From: Enterobacteriaceae bacterium RIT691
Lineage (GTDB): Bacteria; Pseudomonadota; Gammaproteobacteria; Enterobacterales; Enterobacteriaceae
Assembly (NCBI GenBank): GCA_009668205.1
Contig: WJYM01000010.1
Location: forward strand, 62,001-126,000
Reading direction: 5' to 3'
DNA length: 64,000 nucleotides
Positions within the stretch are counted from its first letter, which is position 1. Each line of letters opens with the position of its first letter. The position numbers were made by a program, and so were the translations under genes. Of this stretch, positions 54,006 to 63,929 are shown piece after piece. The notes under the pieces are model-generated. The model saw only the letters and a list, made by a program, of their open reading frames with translations, was not told the DNA's origin and made no database searches.

Positions 54006-57000
54006 TTTACGCTCTCCTGTACCTGGTCACACCCTTCGCCGTCTAACCAGTCAATGTTCTTCATCTTACGCACTACAACGAACTCATCGCGGTTAGAGCC
54101 CACGGTGCCATAGTAGTTAAAGCCGTATGCCAACTGCGCATAGCCGCCGATCATGTGCGTCGGTTTCGGGGTAATACGGGTGACCGAGTTATGGATCCCG
54201 CCGCGCTGGCTGGTAATCTCAGAACCTGGAATGTTCACGATACGTTCCTGCGCGTGATACATCATGGTCATCCCTGCAGGGACACGCTGGCTCACTACCG
54301 CACGCGCCGTCAGGGAACCGTTGCTGTTAAAGACTTCAATCCAGTCGTTATCAGCAATACCCAACTCTTTCGCATCCGTTTCGCTCATCCACACAATGGG
54401 GCCACCACGGCCGAGCGTCAGCATCAGCAGGTTGTCACTGTAGGTCGAGTGAATACCCCATTTCTGGTGCGGCGTCAGGAAGTTCAGCGCCTTCTCCGGA
54501 TTGCCGTTGGATTTCTGGCCCATCACCTCTTTCACCGAACGGGTGTCGATAGGGGGACGGTAAACCAACAGGCTTTCACCGAAATCACGCATCCACTGGT
54601 GATCCTGATACAGCTGCTGGCGACCGGACAGCGTACGCCATGGGATAAGCTCGTGAACGTTGGTGTAGCCCGCGTTATAAGAAACGTGTTCATCTTCCAG
54701 GCCTGACCAGGTCGGGCTGGAGATAATTTTACGCGGCTGTGCCTGAATATCGCGGAAGCGGATCTTTTCGTCTTCTTTGTTCAGCGCCAGATGCTTATGG
54801 TCACGGCCCGTAATTTCACTTAACGCCGCCCACGCTTTCACAGCCACCTGACCGTTGGTTTCCGGTGCCAGCGTGAGGATCATCTCCGCGGCATCAATGG
54901 CGGTGTCAATCTTCGGTTGGCCTTTGGCCGGGCCATCCGCCTTGGTGTAGTTCAGTTGACGCAGCAGTTCGACTTCGCTATCGGTATTCCACGCGATGCC
55001 TTTACCGCCGTTACCGATTTTCTCCAGCAGCGGGCCGACGGACGTGAAACGTTCGTAGGTCGCGGGATAATCACGCTCAACGGTGATGATGTGCGGCGCG
55101 GTTTTGCCTGGGATCAGGTCGCATTCGCCCTTCTTCCAGTCTTTAACGTCAAACGGCTGTGCCATTTCCGCCGGGGAATCGTGCTGGATTGGCAGCGTGA
55201 CCACGTCGGTTTCTTTGCCCAGATGGCCTTCGCACAGCTCAGAGAAGCGCTTGGCGATATCTTTATAAATATTCCAGTCGCTTTTTGATTCCCATGCCGG
55301 GTCAACGGCGGCAGACAGCGGGTGAATAAACGGATGCATATCCGAGGTATTCATGTCGTCTTTTTCATACCAGGTCGCCGTTGGCAGCACGATGTCAGAG
55401 AACAGACAGGTGCTCGACAGACGGAAGTCCAGCGTCACCACCAGATCCAGTTTGCCGTCGAGGCCGTTGTCCTGCCACTCCACTTCTTCCGGCTTCATGC
55501 CGCCCTGTACACCGAGGTCTGCGCCCTGAATGCCATGCTCGGTACCCAGCAGGTACTTCAGCATGTATTCGTGACCTTTACCGGAGGAGCCCAGCAGGTT
55601 TGAACGCCAGATGAACAGGTTGCGCGGGTGGTTTTTACCGTTATCCGGACGCTCTGAGGCAAAGTGCATCGAGCCGTCTTTCAGGGATTTCACGGTGTAA
55701 TCCACGGCGGACAGACCGGCTTTTTCCGCTTCTGCCGCAATGGTCAGAGGGTTGGTCCCCAGCTGTGGTGCCGACGGCAGCCAGCCCATGCGTTCAGCAC
55801 GCACGTTGAAGTCCAGCAGGTGCCCGGTGTAGCGGGATTTATCCGCCAGCGGCGACAGCAGCTCCTGCGCGGTGACGGTTTCATAGCGCCACTGGCTGGA
55901 GTGGTTATAGAACCACGAGGTGCTGTTCATGTGACGCGGTGGACGGTTCCAGTCCAGCGCAAACGCCAGTGGCGTCCAACCGGTTTGTGGACGCAGTTTT
56001 TCCTGACCCACATAGTGCGCCCAACCGCCGCCGCTCTGACCGACACAGCCGCAGAAGATAAGCATATTGATAATACCGCGATAGTTCATATCGAGGTGGT
56101 ACCAGTGGTTCAGGCCCGCGCCGACGATGATCATCGAGCGACCGTGAGTTTTATCGGCGTTGTCTGCAAATTCACGCGCAATACGGATAATCTGCGCACG
56201 GGAAACACCGGTGATCTGCTCTGCCCAGGCCGGGGTGTACGCTTTCACTTCGTCATAGCTGTTAGCGCAGTTTTCATCGCCCAGACCGCGTTCCAGGCCG
56301 TAGTTGGCCATGGTCAGGTCATAAACGGTGGTGACCAGCTGCGTGGAGCCATCGGCCATCTGCAGGCGTTTTACCGGCAGTTTGTGCAGCAGGATGTTTT
56401 CCAGCTCCACTTTGTTGAAGTGCTCGGTGCCTTCGCCGCCAAAGTAAGGGAAGCCCACTTCTGCGATATCGTCATGGCTACCCAGCATCGAGAGGCGCAG
56501 TTGAACGTCTTCACCGCTCTTCCCGTCGCGCTGCTCGAGGTTCCACTTACCTTTATCACCCCAACGGAAGCCGATGGAGCCATTAGGTACGGTCATCTCG
56601 CCGTCTTCATTGAAGGCAACGGTTTTCCATTCCGGGTTATTTTCCTGGCCCAGTGAATCGACCAGATCCGACGCACGCAGCATACGACCCGCGGCGTAGT
56701 AACCTTCACGTTCTTCCAGCGCCACCAGCATTGGCATGTCGGTATAACGACGCACGTAGTCGGTGAAGTACTGGCTTGGTTTATCCAGGTGGAACTCGCG
56801 CAGCATCACGTGGCCCATCGCCAGCGCCATTGCGGCATCGGTGCCCTGCTTCGGTGCCAGCCACAGGTCGCACAGTTTGGCGATTTCGGCGTAGTCCGGC
56901 GTGATCGCAACCGTCTTGGTGCCCTTGTAGCGAACTTCGGTAAAGAAATGCGCATCCGGCGTACGGGTCTGCGGCACGTTAGAGCCCCAGGCCAGAATGT

Positions 57001-57745
57001 AAGAGGAGTTATACCAGTCGGCAGATTCCGGCACGTCGGTCTGCTCACCCCAGGTTTGCGGTGATGCCGGTGGCAGATCGCAATACCAGTCGTAGAAGCT
57101 CAGCGGCGTACCGCCGATCAGCGACAGGTAACGCGCACCTGCGGCATAGGACACCATCGACATTGCCGGGATCGGCGAGAAGCCTGCCACGCGGTCCGGG
57201 CCGTAGGTTTTAACCGTATAAACGTTCGACGCTGCAATCAGCTCATTCACTTCCTGCCAGGAAGAACGCACGAAGCCACCGCGACCACGCGCCTGCTTAA
57301 AGCTTTTCGCCTTATCGCTGTCTTCAATGATCGACGCCCAGGCATCAACCGGATCGGTGTGTTTAAGCTTCGCTTCACGCCACATTTTCATCAGGCGTTT
57401 GCGCATCAGAGGATATTTCAGGCGGTTTGCGCTGTAGAGATACCAGGAGTAGCTTGCACCACGCGGGCAGCCGCGAGGTTCATGGTTCGGCAGGTCCGGA
57501 CGGGTACGCGGGTAGTCCGTCTGCTGGGTTTCCCAGGTGACCAGACCATTTTTGACGTAGATTTTCCAACTGCACGATCCGGTGCAGTTTACGCCATGGG
57601 TAGAACGCACGACTTTATCGTGCTGCCAGCGCTGGCGGTACCCATCTTCCCAGTCCCTGTTGGTCTCCAGAACCTGACCGTGCCCATCGGCAAAGGTTTC
57701 GCCCTTCTGTTTGAAGTAGCGAAACCGGTCCAGAAATTTGCTCAT
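54002..57745 (-). CDS. narG: Respiratory nitrate reductase 1 alpha subunit
   Basis: 1247 residues, the E. coli length, from MSKFLDRFRYFKQKGETFAD; the frame continues 52 codons upstream without homology. The FS0 [4Fe-4S] site uses His in THGVNCTGSCSW and Cys in RGCPRGASYS. Bis-MGD binding segments span the rest, with the Mo-ligand Asp region around YNSSYILAWGSN. It reduces nitrate to nitrite at the cytoplasmic face and has no Tat signal. FNR and NarL sites lie upstream. Confidence 0.97.
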   Translation of the reverse strand: MSKFLDRFRYFKQKGETFADGHGQVLETNRDWEDGYRQRWQHDKVVRSTHGVNCTGSCSWKIYVKNGLVTWETQQTDYPRTRPDLPNHEPRGCPRGASYSWYLYSANRLKYPLMRKRLMKMWREAKLKHTDPVDAWASIIEDSDKAKSFKQARGRGGFVRSSWQEVNELIAASNVYTVKTYGPDRVAGFSPIPAMSMVSYAAGARYLSLIGGTPLSFYDWYCDLPPASPQTWGEQTDVPESADWYNSSYILAWGSNVPQTRTPDAHFFTEVRYKGTKTVAITPDYAEIAKLCDLWLAPKQGTDAAMALAMGHVMLREFHLDKPSQYFTDYVRRYTDMPMLVALEEREGYYAAGRMLRASDLVDSLGQENNPEWKTVAFNEDGEMTVPNGSIGFRWGDKGKWNLEQRDGKSGEDVQLRLSMLGSHDDIAEVGFPYFGGEGTEHFNKVELENILLHKLPVKRLQMADGSTQLVTTVYDLTMANYGLERGLGDENCANSYDEVKAYTPAWAEQITGVSRAQIIRIAREFADNADKTHGRSMIIVGAGLNHWYHLDMNYRGIINMLIFCGCVGQSGGGWAHYVGQEKLRPQTGWTPLAFALDWNRPPRHMNSTSWFYNHSSQWRYETVTAQELLSPLADKSRYTGHLLDFNVRAERMGWLPSAPQLGTNPLTIAAEAEKAGLSAVDYTVKSLKDGSMHFASERPDNGKNHPRNLFIWRSNLLGSSGKGHEYMLKYLLGTEHGIQGADLGVQGGMKPEEVEWQDNGLDGKLDLVVTLDFRLSSTCLFSDIVLPTATWYEKDDMNTSDMHPFIHPLSAAVDPAWESKSDWNIYKDIAKRFSELCEGHLGKETDVVTLPIQHDSPAEMAQPFDVKDWKKGECDLIPGKTAPHIITVERDYPATYERFTSVGPLLEKIGNGGKGIAWNTDSEVELLRQLNYTKADGPAKGQPKIDTAIDAAEMILTLAPETNGQVAVKAWAALSEITGRDHKHLALNKEDEKIRFRDIQAQPRKIISSPTWSGLEDEHVSYNAGYTNVHELIPWRTLSGRQQLYQDHQWMRDFGESLLVYRPPIDTRSVKEVMGQKSNGNPEKALNFLTPHQKWGIHSTYSDNLLMLTLGRGGPIVWMSETDAKELGIADNDWIEVFNSNGSLTARAVVSQRVPAGMTMMYHAQERIVNIPGSEITSQRGGIHNSVTRITPKPTHMIGGYAQLAYGFNYYGTVGSNRDEFVVVRKMKNIDWLDGEGCDQVQESVK

Positions 57746-57841
57746 CGGGTTTCTCCTGTACGGAGCCTTCCGGCTCTCTGATAAATCGACATTGCAACAA
57801 TAGAATTGCAGCGAAAGTAACTGCCTGAAAGGCGATGGGAA

Positions 57842-57855
57842 TTGATGGCGATCAA
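57842..57855. promoter_or_regulatory. FNR box of narG
   Basis: TTGATGGCGATCAA is a perfect FNR site (TTGAT-N4-ATCAA), 97 bases before the narG start. E. coli narG has the equivalent site (CTTGATCGTTATCAA) centred at -41.5. Confidence 0.92.
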
Positions 57856-57892
57856 GCTGAATGGCGATGCACATGCGCGAAAACCGCACAAA

Positions 57893-57908
57893 TACCCCCA
57901 AAGGGGTA
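57893..57908. promoter_or_regulatory. NarL 7-2-7 site upstream of narG
   Basis: TACCCCCAAAGGGGTA is an inverted pair of NarL heptamers with two bases between them. A further heptamer AGGGGTA is at 57999-58005. These fit the upstream NarL cluster of narG. The region also lies upstream of the divergent patatin-like gene. Confidence 0.82.
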
Positions 57909-58076
57909 GTTAATTTTATTTTTTAACCTACTGATATTTAATAGATATCTTAAAAATAAGCACAGTTGCCCTGCAACCTAACCCCGCCGTAGTTATTAAG
58001 GGGTACGTCCACATGGCAGGTCGACCCAAAAGAATGGCGTTGAAAGTACTGACTTTCTTCTACAGTTGAGAAAAGG

Positions 58077-60374
58077 ATGTCGAAACAGAGTGAGGTCAGA
58101 ATGTCTCTGAACAAGACCGAAGTGGAGAGCGATGATTACGCCGCTGAGCGGCTCGCCATCGCCCGACGTCGTGGACGCGAAATGCTCACGCCAGCGGACA
58201 AAATCCAGGCTCTCGCCCTGTCGGGTGGCGGGATCCGAAGTGCGACGTTTTGCCTGGGCTTAGTGCGCGCGTTAGCCAAAAACGGGAAGCTGACCCGCTA
58301 TGATTACCTGTCGACAGTTTCAGGCGGCGGCTATCTCGGCGGCATGTTGGGCAGGCTCTACGATGAACATACTCCCGCGCAGGCGGTCGAACAGGGTCTC
58401 GCCAGCGACAACACCATTTTGCTCTCCTGGCTCAGGAAAAACGGACGTTATCTGACCCCGGCGGGGATCGAGGATCTTTCGCTGGCCCTGACGCAAATCC
58501 TGCGTTCCTTTTTTCCCGCGCTGGTCCTCGTGACCATGACATGCCTGCTCGTTGCTGCGCTGGCCTTCTGGCTTAACCGTCCCTACACCTGCGATCCCCA
58601 CTGCCTGCACTGGCAGTTTCACTGGGCCGTTTTACTCCCTCTGACGTACGCCGCATTACTGGCTCTGGGGTACTGGCTGTTTACCCATCGGCAGCGCCTC
58701 ATCGTTTACCTGACCTTAGGCTCGCTGAGCATCCTTATGCTTTTCGCGCTTGTTCGCCTGATCCCGATTGATTTGCTGTTGGGGTTTTCCGCGCTATGTA
58801 TGGCCGGCATGGTGTGCTGCCTGCACAAAAAAAGTGCCGACATTTCACAGTTACGACTGCAGTTGACTCACGCCACCTGCGTCTGTCTGCTCGTCGCGCT
58901 GGCCGTTCTGTTACTGTGGATTGTTCATCAGGTAGGTTACGCGCTGTATCACTTTTACCAGAGACAGGGAGACGGCAGCCTGCGCTATGTTTTACCGCCG
59001 ACCTTACTGGCCCTGCTGCGCAGCCTGTGGGAGATCAAACCGCTGAAGCGCCTGATCGGCACACTCGCCGCAAAAAAGAAACTGTACGCCGTCAGCCTGA
59101 CGCACACCGGCAATCTGTTGGGTTATGTGGTGATGGCCCTTGCGCTCATTAGCATTTATGCCGCCACGATTAGCCTGATGCATGAACTGTCCGCGCACGG
59201 TGAAACATGGAGCGTCTATTTTCCGGTCCTGCCAGGCATCGCCTCCGCCCTGCTACTTTGGCTGATGTGCAGAAAGAACGTCATCATCGGTTTTCTCAAC
59301 CTCAGTTCATTACATAATTTCTACCGGGCACGCATCGAACGTGCGTGGATTTCCGTGGGCAATTACCACTCTGCCACCAACGCAACGCACTTTCGTTTCA
59401 ACGCTCCGCCACTCTCAGCCCGCGAAAAAGGCGCGATGGAGGGCATTAAAGAAGTGACCGCGCCGATGGTCGGTGACGATATAGAAATGAAGCGCTATAC
59501 CCCTCATCGGTACGGCGGCCCTCTGCATTTGATCACCTGCTGCATCAACCAGACCGTAGACGACCGAAGCGGTGTTTATAACGCCGATCGCAAAGGCGTG
59601 GCGCTAACGATTGGCCCCTGTGGCGCAGAGACGGGGATGCGCAAGCCGGAGGAAAATACCCTTCTGCAGACCACCCGACTATCACGATGGCTGGCCATTT
59701 CGGGTGCGGCGGCGGCCACCGGCATGGGATCGCAAACGGCACCGGGATTATCCTTTCTCCTCTTTTTACTGGGAGGACGATTGGGCTTTTGGAGCCAACA
59801 GTTAGGGCATGACCGAAAACGTCACTCCAGGGCCTCAAAGAATAAGCTCTGTTATTTGTTCGCCGAAATGTTTGCCCGCTTTCCCGGATTATCGAATGAC
59901 TACTGGTATTTGTCTGACGGTGGTCATTTTGAAAATACGGCCGTTTATCCGCTGCTTAAACGGCGAGTGGATACCATTGTGGTCGCCGACTGCGGTGCCG
60001 ATCCCGACTTCATTTTCGACGATTTAGAAAATCTGGTACGAAAAGCCAAAATCGATATGGCCATTGATATTACGTTCCCGGTCGTTACCGATCCGCGTTT
60101 TACTTCATTAGAGGCGCTCAAAAAAACGAAAACGGGCGCACCCTTAATTCTCGCCACCCTGCATTATCCGGCCGTCGGCATTCAACCGGAAAAAACAGGA
60201 GACCTGATTATTGTGAAACCGCATCTGCTTGAGGAAATGAGTCTGGCGACCGTGGGGTACGCCCAACGGCATTCTGATTTCCCGCAGCAAACCACGGGGG
60301 ATCAGTTTTTCGACGAAGCGCAGTGGGAGGCATATCATCAGTTAGGATTAATGGCGGGTAAGGCGATACCCTGA
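58077..60374 (+). CDS. Membrane patatin-like phospholipase family protein, function unknown
   Basis: 765 residues. A patatin fold is split by a large membrane insert. Oxyanion-hole motif SGGGIRSATF at 49-58; probable nucleophile Ser82 in TVSGGGYLGG (the usual first Gly of GxSxG is Thr80, so the motif is relaxed); probable catalytic Asp614 in SDGGHFENTAVYPL. About seven hydrophobic helices lie between 148 and 397. Lipid acyl hydrolysis is inferred. It interrupts the nar region in opposite orientation, divergent from narG and convergent with narK. Start may instead be 58101, where GAGG lies 5 bases upstream. No partner gene is adjacent. Confidence 0.8.
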   Translation: MSKQSEVRMSLNKTEVESDDYAAERLAIARRRGREMLTPADKIQALALSGGGIRSATFCLGLVRALAKNGKLTRYDYLSTVSGGGYLGGMLGRLYDEHTPAQAVEQGLASDNTILLSWLRKNGRYLTPAGIEDLSLALTQILRSFFPALVLVTMTCLLVAALAFWLNRPYTCDPHCLHWQFHWAVLLPLTYAALLALGYWLFTHRQRLIVYLTLGSLSILMLFALVRLIPIDLLLGFSALCMAGMVCCLHKKSADISQLRLQLTHATCVCLLVALAVLLLWIVHQVGYALYHFYQRQGDGSLRYVLPPTLLALLRSLWEIKPLKRLIGTLAAKKKLYAVSLTHTGNLLGYVVMALALISIYAATISLMHELSAHGETWSVYFPVLPGIASALLLWLMCRKNVIIGFLNLSSLHNFYRARIERAWISVGNYHSATNATHFRFNAPPLSAREKGAMEGIKEVTAPMVGDDIEMKRYTPHRYGGPLHLITCCINQTVDDRSGVYNADRKGVALTIGPCGAETGMRKPEENTLLQTTRLSRWLAISGAAAATGMGSQTAPGLSFLLFLLGGRLGFWSQQLGHDRKRHSRASKNKLCYLFAEMFARFPGLSNDYWYLSDGGHFENTAVYPLLKRRVDTIVVADCGADPDFIFDDLENLVRKAKIDMAIDITFPVVTDPRFTSLEALKKTKTGAPLILATLHYPAVGIQPEKTGDLIIVKPHLLEEMSLATVGYAQRHSDFPQQTTGDQFFDEAQWEAYHQLGLMAGKAIP

Positions 60375-60383
60375 ATTCGGGGC

Positions 60384-60411
60384 AAAAAAAAGGCGCGATT
60401 AACTCGCGCCT
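60384..60411 (-). terminator. narK terminator
   Basis: AGGCGCGA-GTTAA-TCGCGCCT read leftward is an 8-bp stem followed by TTTTTTT. It lies between the convergent narK and patatin-like genes and is 19 bases after the narK stop. Confidence 0.9.
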
Positions 60412-60430
60412 GATAATCAAAAAGTCACAC

Positions 60431-61822
60431 TTACTTTTTTGTTTTACGCCCGTAAACTGCCCAGGTGATGATCACACAGGCAATATAGAACACGAGGAAT
60501 ACTTTCATTGCGCCCGCCGGGGAACCGGTCATTTCCAGCGAAATACCAAAAGATTTCGGGATAAAGAAACCGCCGATAGCACCAATGGCGGAGATAAAGC
60601 CCAGTGCTGCTGCAGTATCTGTAGCCGCTTCACGCAGCGCCTGCTCTTCAGAACCGCCCTTCGCTTTGACTCTGTCCATCGTCAGCTTACGGAAAATCAC
60701 CGAGATCATCTGGAACGTCGACGCACTACCCAGACCGGCCGTCAGGAACAGTCCCATAAAGACGGCGAAGAAGGCGATGAAGTTACCGCCCTGACCGTCC
60801 GTTGGCAGCGTCAGGAACAGCAGCGCAGAGAACACCGCCATCGCAATAAAGTTAATCAGCGTAACGCGAGTCCCACCCAGACGGTCAGAAATACCACCAC
60901 CCAGTGAACGTGCCAGCGCGCCGATGAACGGGCCAAAGAAGGCAAAATGCAGGATCTGTACGTCCGGGAACTGAGTCTTGGACAGCATCGCAAAGCCGGC
61001 AGAGAAACCGATGAACGAGCCGAAGGTCGCCAGATACAGCACCGCCATGATCCACAGATGGCCACGCTTAAGCACCGGCAGCTGTTCGCTCAGGGACGCT
61101 TTGGACGCTGACAGGTCGTTCATGCCAAACCAGGCTGCGAGGGTGAAAATGATCAGGAAAGGCACCCAAATCCATGCGGCATTCTCAAGGAACAGCGAGG
61201 AGCCATCCGGCTGCGCCACACCCTGACCACCAAACATCGCGAAGACAGAGAGGGAGATGACCAGCGGAGCAACCAGCTGCATCACGCTCACGCCCATGTT
61301 GCCCAAACCGCCGTTCAGACCCAAGGCACCGCCCTGCTTCGCTTTCGGGAAGAAGAAGCTGATGTTGGCCATGCTCGAGGCAAAGTTGGCACCGGCGAAA
61401 CCGCACAGCAGCGCAATGGTCACAAACACGCTAAACGGCGTCGTCGGATCCTGCACCGCAAAGCCAAGCCATACGCAAGGCACAATCATGATCCCGGTGC
61501 TGAATGCGGTCCAGCGGCGGCCGCCAAAGACCGGCACCATAAACGCGTAGGGTACGCGCAACAGCGCCCCTGACAGCGCAGGCAGTGCGGTCAGCATAAA
61601 CAGCTGATCGGTGGTGAAGTTAAAACCGACTTTATTGAGGTTGACGGCTACCGCACTGAATAACATCCAGACGCAGAACGCCAGCAGCAGACAAGGAACG
61701 GAAATCCACAGATTACGACGGGCAACGCGGTGCCCACGGGTTTGCCAAAAAGCCGGGTCTTCAGGGCGCCAGTCAGTGATGACGGCGCCTTTTTCCTTTT
61801 CCGGTGCGGAAGCTTGACTCAT
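60431..61822 (-). CDS. narK: Nitrate/nitrite antiporter NarK
   Basis: 463 residues, the E. coli length; twelve-helix MFS transporter. The nitrate signatures GFAGANFASSMANISFFFPKAKQGGALGLNGGLGNMG (about 140-176) and GLGSASTFQMI (second copy) with substrate Arg residues are present. It exchanges nitrate for nitrite across the inner membrane. The FNR site at 61883 precedes it. In E. coli it is followed directly by narG; here 2.7 kb intervene. Confidence 0.97.
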   Translation of the reverse strand: MSQASAPEKEKGAVITDWRPEDPAFWQTRGHRVARRNLWISVPCLLLAFCVWMLFSAVAVNLNKVGFNFTTDQLFMLTALPALSGALLRVPYAFMVPVFGGRRWTAFSTGIMIVPCVWLGFAVQDPTTPFSVFVTIALLCGFAGANFASSMANISFFFPKAKQGGALGLNGGLGNMGVSVMQLVAPLVISLSVFAMFGGQGVAQPDGSSLFLENAAWIWVPFLIIFTLAAWFGMNDLSASKASLSEQLPVLKRGHLWIMAVLYLATFGSFIGFSAGFAMLSKTQFPDVQILHFAFFGPFIGALARSLGGGISDRLGGTRVTLINFIAMAVFSALLFLTLPTDGQGGNFIAFFAVFMGLFLTAGLGSASTFQMISVIFRKLTMDRVKAKGGSEEQALREAATDTAAALGFISAIGAIGGFFIPKSFGISLEMTGSPAGAMKVFLVFYIACVIITWAVYGRKTKK

Positions 61823-61882
61823 ATGAACCTCTGATATTGGAATTAATCTGCCGCCACCATAGGGTTTATGCGCGTGGGTAAG

Positions 61883-61896
61883 TTGATGTAAATCAA
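61883..61896. promoter_or_regulatory. FNR box of narK
   Basis: TTGATGTAAATCAA is a perfect FNR site about 61 bases before the narK start. It matches the known -41.5 site position of E. coli narK. Confidence 0.88.
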
Positions 61897-62038
61897 AGGA
61901 TAAGAGAACATAATATTGCTCAAAAAAACAGCATCACCCCAAATGAGTAGATAGTATCGCTCAGAAAAGTGTGATTTATCACGCGGGTTATAGGGTTATT
62001 CCGCTTGCCAGCCCTCTGCTTACCCTCACTGGCAAATA

Positions 62039-62072
62039 AGGAGTAATCCTTTATAGGTATGGGTATACTCCA
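62039..62072. promoter_or_regulatory. NarL heptamer cluster between narK and narX
   Basis: AGGAGTA (62039-62045), ATGGGTA (62059-62065) and TACTCCA (62066-62072) fit the NarL heptamer TACYNMT in either orientation. They lie in the 301-base narK-narX gap and may control both genes. Confidence 0.6.
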
Positions 62073-62123
62073 GGTGATATCCGAGAATAGTGACACTCCC
62101 GGATTGCATCCAGGTCAGGAGCC

Positions 62124-63929
62124 ATGTCTTCAATGTTTAAACGTCTTTTTACCCCGCTGACGCTGGTCAATCAACTGGCGCTGATTGTTTTGCTGTCCAC
62201 CGCCATCGGTGTGACCGGCATGGCTATCTCTTCGCGCCTGGTGTACGGCATTCAGGGCAGCGCCCATGCCATCAACAAAGCGGGCTCGATTCGCATGCAG
62301 AGCTATCGCCTGTTAGCCGCAATCCCGTTGCGCCCGGACGACAACACGCTGGTCGAGGCAATGAACACGACCGTCATGAGCAAAGAGCTGATTGATGCGG
62401 CGCGTCGTGACGGACAGCTGCAGCAGCTGGAAGAACTTCAGAAATATTGGCAAACCCGGCTGTTGCCGGATATGTCCGCCGCGCAGAATCCACAGCCCCT
62501 GCAAGCGGAGGTCGCCGGTTTTGTTAACGGGATAGACCAACTGGTCACCTCTTTCGACCATACGACAGAGCAACGTATTCGCCATGTGGTGTGGGTACAT
62601 CGGATTATGGCCATCTGCATGGCGTTATTGCTGCTGTTTACGGTGGTGTGGCTGCGCGCCCGCTTTCTGCATCCGTGGGAGCAGTTGCTCAACATGGCTC
62701 GCGCCGTCAGCCGTCGCGACTTCGGCCAGCGCGCGACGATCAGCGGTCGAAACGAAATGGCGACGCTCGGGATGGCGCTGAATAATATGTCCAAAGAGCT
62801 GGCGGAGAGCTATGCCGTGCTGGAACAGCGCGTGCAGGAAAAAACCGCCAACCTTGAGCAGAAAAATGAGATTCTGGCGTTCCTCTGGCAGGCCAATCGT
62901 CGGCTGCATTCACAGGTTCCTCTGTGTGAGCGTATCTCTCCCGTGCTGAACGGCTTACAGGGTCTGACGCAGCTGCGCGATATCGAAGTGCGCGTCTATG
63001 ACCTGGAAGACGAGGAAAACCATCAGGAATTTAGCTGTCAGTCAAAAATCTCGTGCGATGAAAGAAACTGTTATCTGTGTCCGCGGGATCTGTCTGCTCT
63101 GCCATCCGGGGGGATCACGCTGAAATGGCGGCTGACCGATGGGCATACCCAGTACGGTATTTTGCTGGCGACGCTCCCGGTGGGGCGTGATTTGAGCCAC
63201 GATCAACAGCAACTGGTGGACACGCTGGTCGAGCAGCTCACCGCCACGTTTGCCATCGACCGAAATCAGGAACGTCAGCAGCAGCTGATCGTCATGGAGG
63301 AACGCGCCACCATTGCCCGCGAACTGCATGACTCCATTGCACAGTCGCTGTCATGTATGAAAATGCAGGTCAGCTGTCTGCAAATGCAGGGCGAACACTT
63401 GCCTGACGCCAGTCGCCAGTTATTAGGCCAGATGCGCAATGAACTGAATACCTCGTGGGCGCAGCTGCGCGAGCTGCTGACCACGTTCCGCCTCCAGTTA
63501 ACGGAGCCGGGCCTGCGCCCGGCGCTGGAAGGGAGCTGTGAAGAATACAGCTCTCGTTTTGGTTTCACCGTTAAGCTGGATTACCAGCTTCCACCGCGTT
63601 TTGTCCCTTCTCATCAGGCGATCCATGCATTGCAGATTGCCCGTGAAGCGCTCAGCAACGCACTCAAACATTCTGAAGCGACGGAAGTTACCGTTTCGGT
63701 GACGCAGAATGACAATCAGGTCCGGCTCATTGTAGCCGACAATGGCAAAGGCGTACCGGATCACGCCGAGCGCACCAACCACTATGGTTTAATTATCATG
63801 CGCGACAGGGCTCAGAGCCTGCGAGGAGATTGCCAGGTGAAACGCCGCGAATGCGGCGGTACCGAAGTTGTTGTTACTTTTATTCCTGAAAAACCGCTTC
63901 CTCAACCCGAAGGAGAAATCCATGAGTAA
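62124..63929 (+). CDS. narX: Nitrate/nitrite sensor histidine kinase NarX
   Basis: 601 residues (E. coli 598). Two membrane helices (about 15-37 and 152-174) frame a periplasmic sensor whose P-box, [19 protein letters not shown], binds nitrate. Then a HAMP linker, a coiled coil, the cysteine cluster [19 protein letters not shown] typical of NarX, the HisKA_3 phosphoacceptor in [11 protein letters not shown] (about 394-404) and an ATPase domain with N-box [12 protein letters not shown]. It phosphorylates NarL. It overlaps narL by 8 bases. Confidence 0.96.
   Translation: MSSMFKRLFTPLTLVNQLALIVLLSTAIGVTGMAISSRLVYGIQGSAHAINKAGSIRMQSYRLLAAIPLRPDDNTLVEAMNTTVMSKELIDAARRDGQLQQLEELQKYWQTRLLPDMSAAQNPQPLQAEVAGFVNGIDQLVTSFDHTTEQRIRHVVWVHRIMAICMALLLLFTVVWLRARFLHPWEQLLNMARAVSRRDFGQRATISGRNEMATLGMALNNMSKELAESYAVLEQRVQEKTANLEQKNEILAFLWQANRRLHSQVPLCERISPVLNGLQGLTQLRDIEVRVYDLEDEENHQEFSCQSKISCDERNCYLCPRDLSALPSGGITLKWRLTDGHTQYGILLATLPVGRDLSHDQQQLVDTLVEQLTATFAIDRNQERQQQLIVMEERATIARELHDSIAQSLSCMKMQVSCLQMQGEHLPDASRQLLGQMRNELNTSWAQLRELLTTFRLQLTEPGLRPALEGSCEEYSSRFGFTVKLDYQLPPRFVPSHQAIHALQIAREALSNALKHSEATEVTVSVTQNDNQVRLIVADNGKGVPDHAERTNHYGLIIMRDRAQSLRGDCQVKRRECGGTEVVVTFIPEKPLPQPEGEIHE

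Noticed and set aside
61965-61985. Second FNR or CRP site in the narK-narX gap (GTGATTTATCAC)
   Set aside because: The palindrome arms are separated by two bases, whereas FNR needs four and CRP six between its core half-sites.
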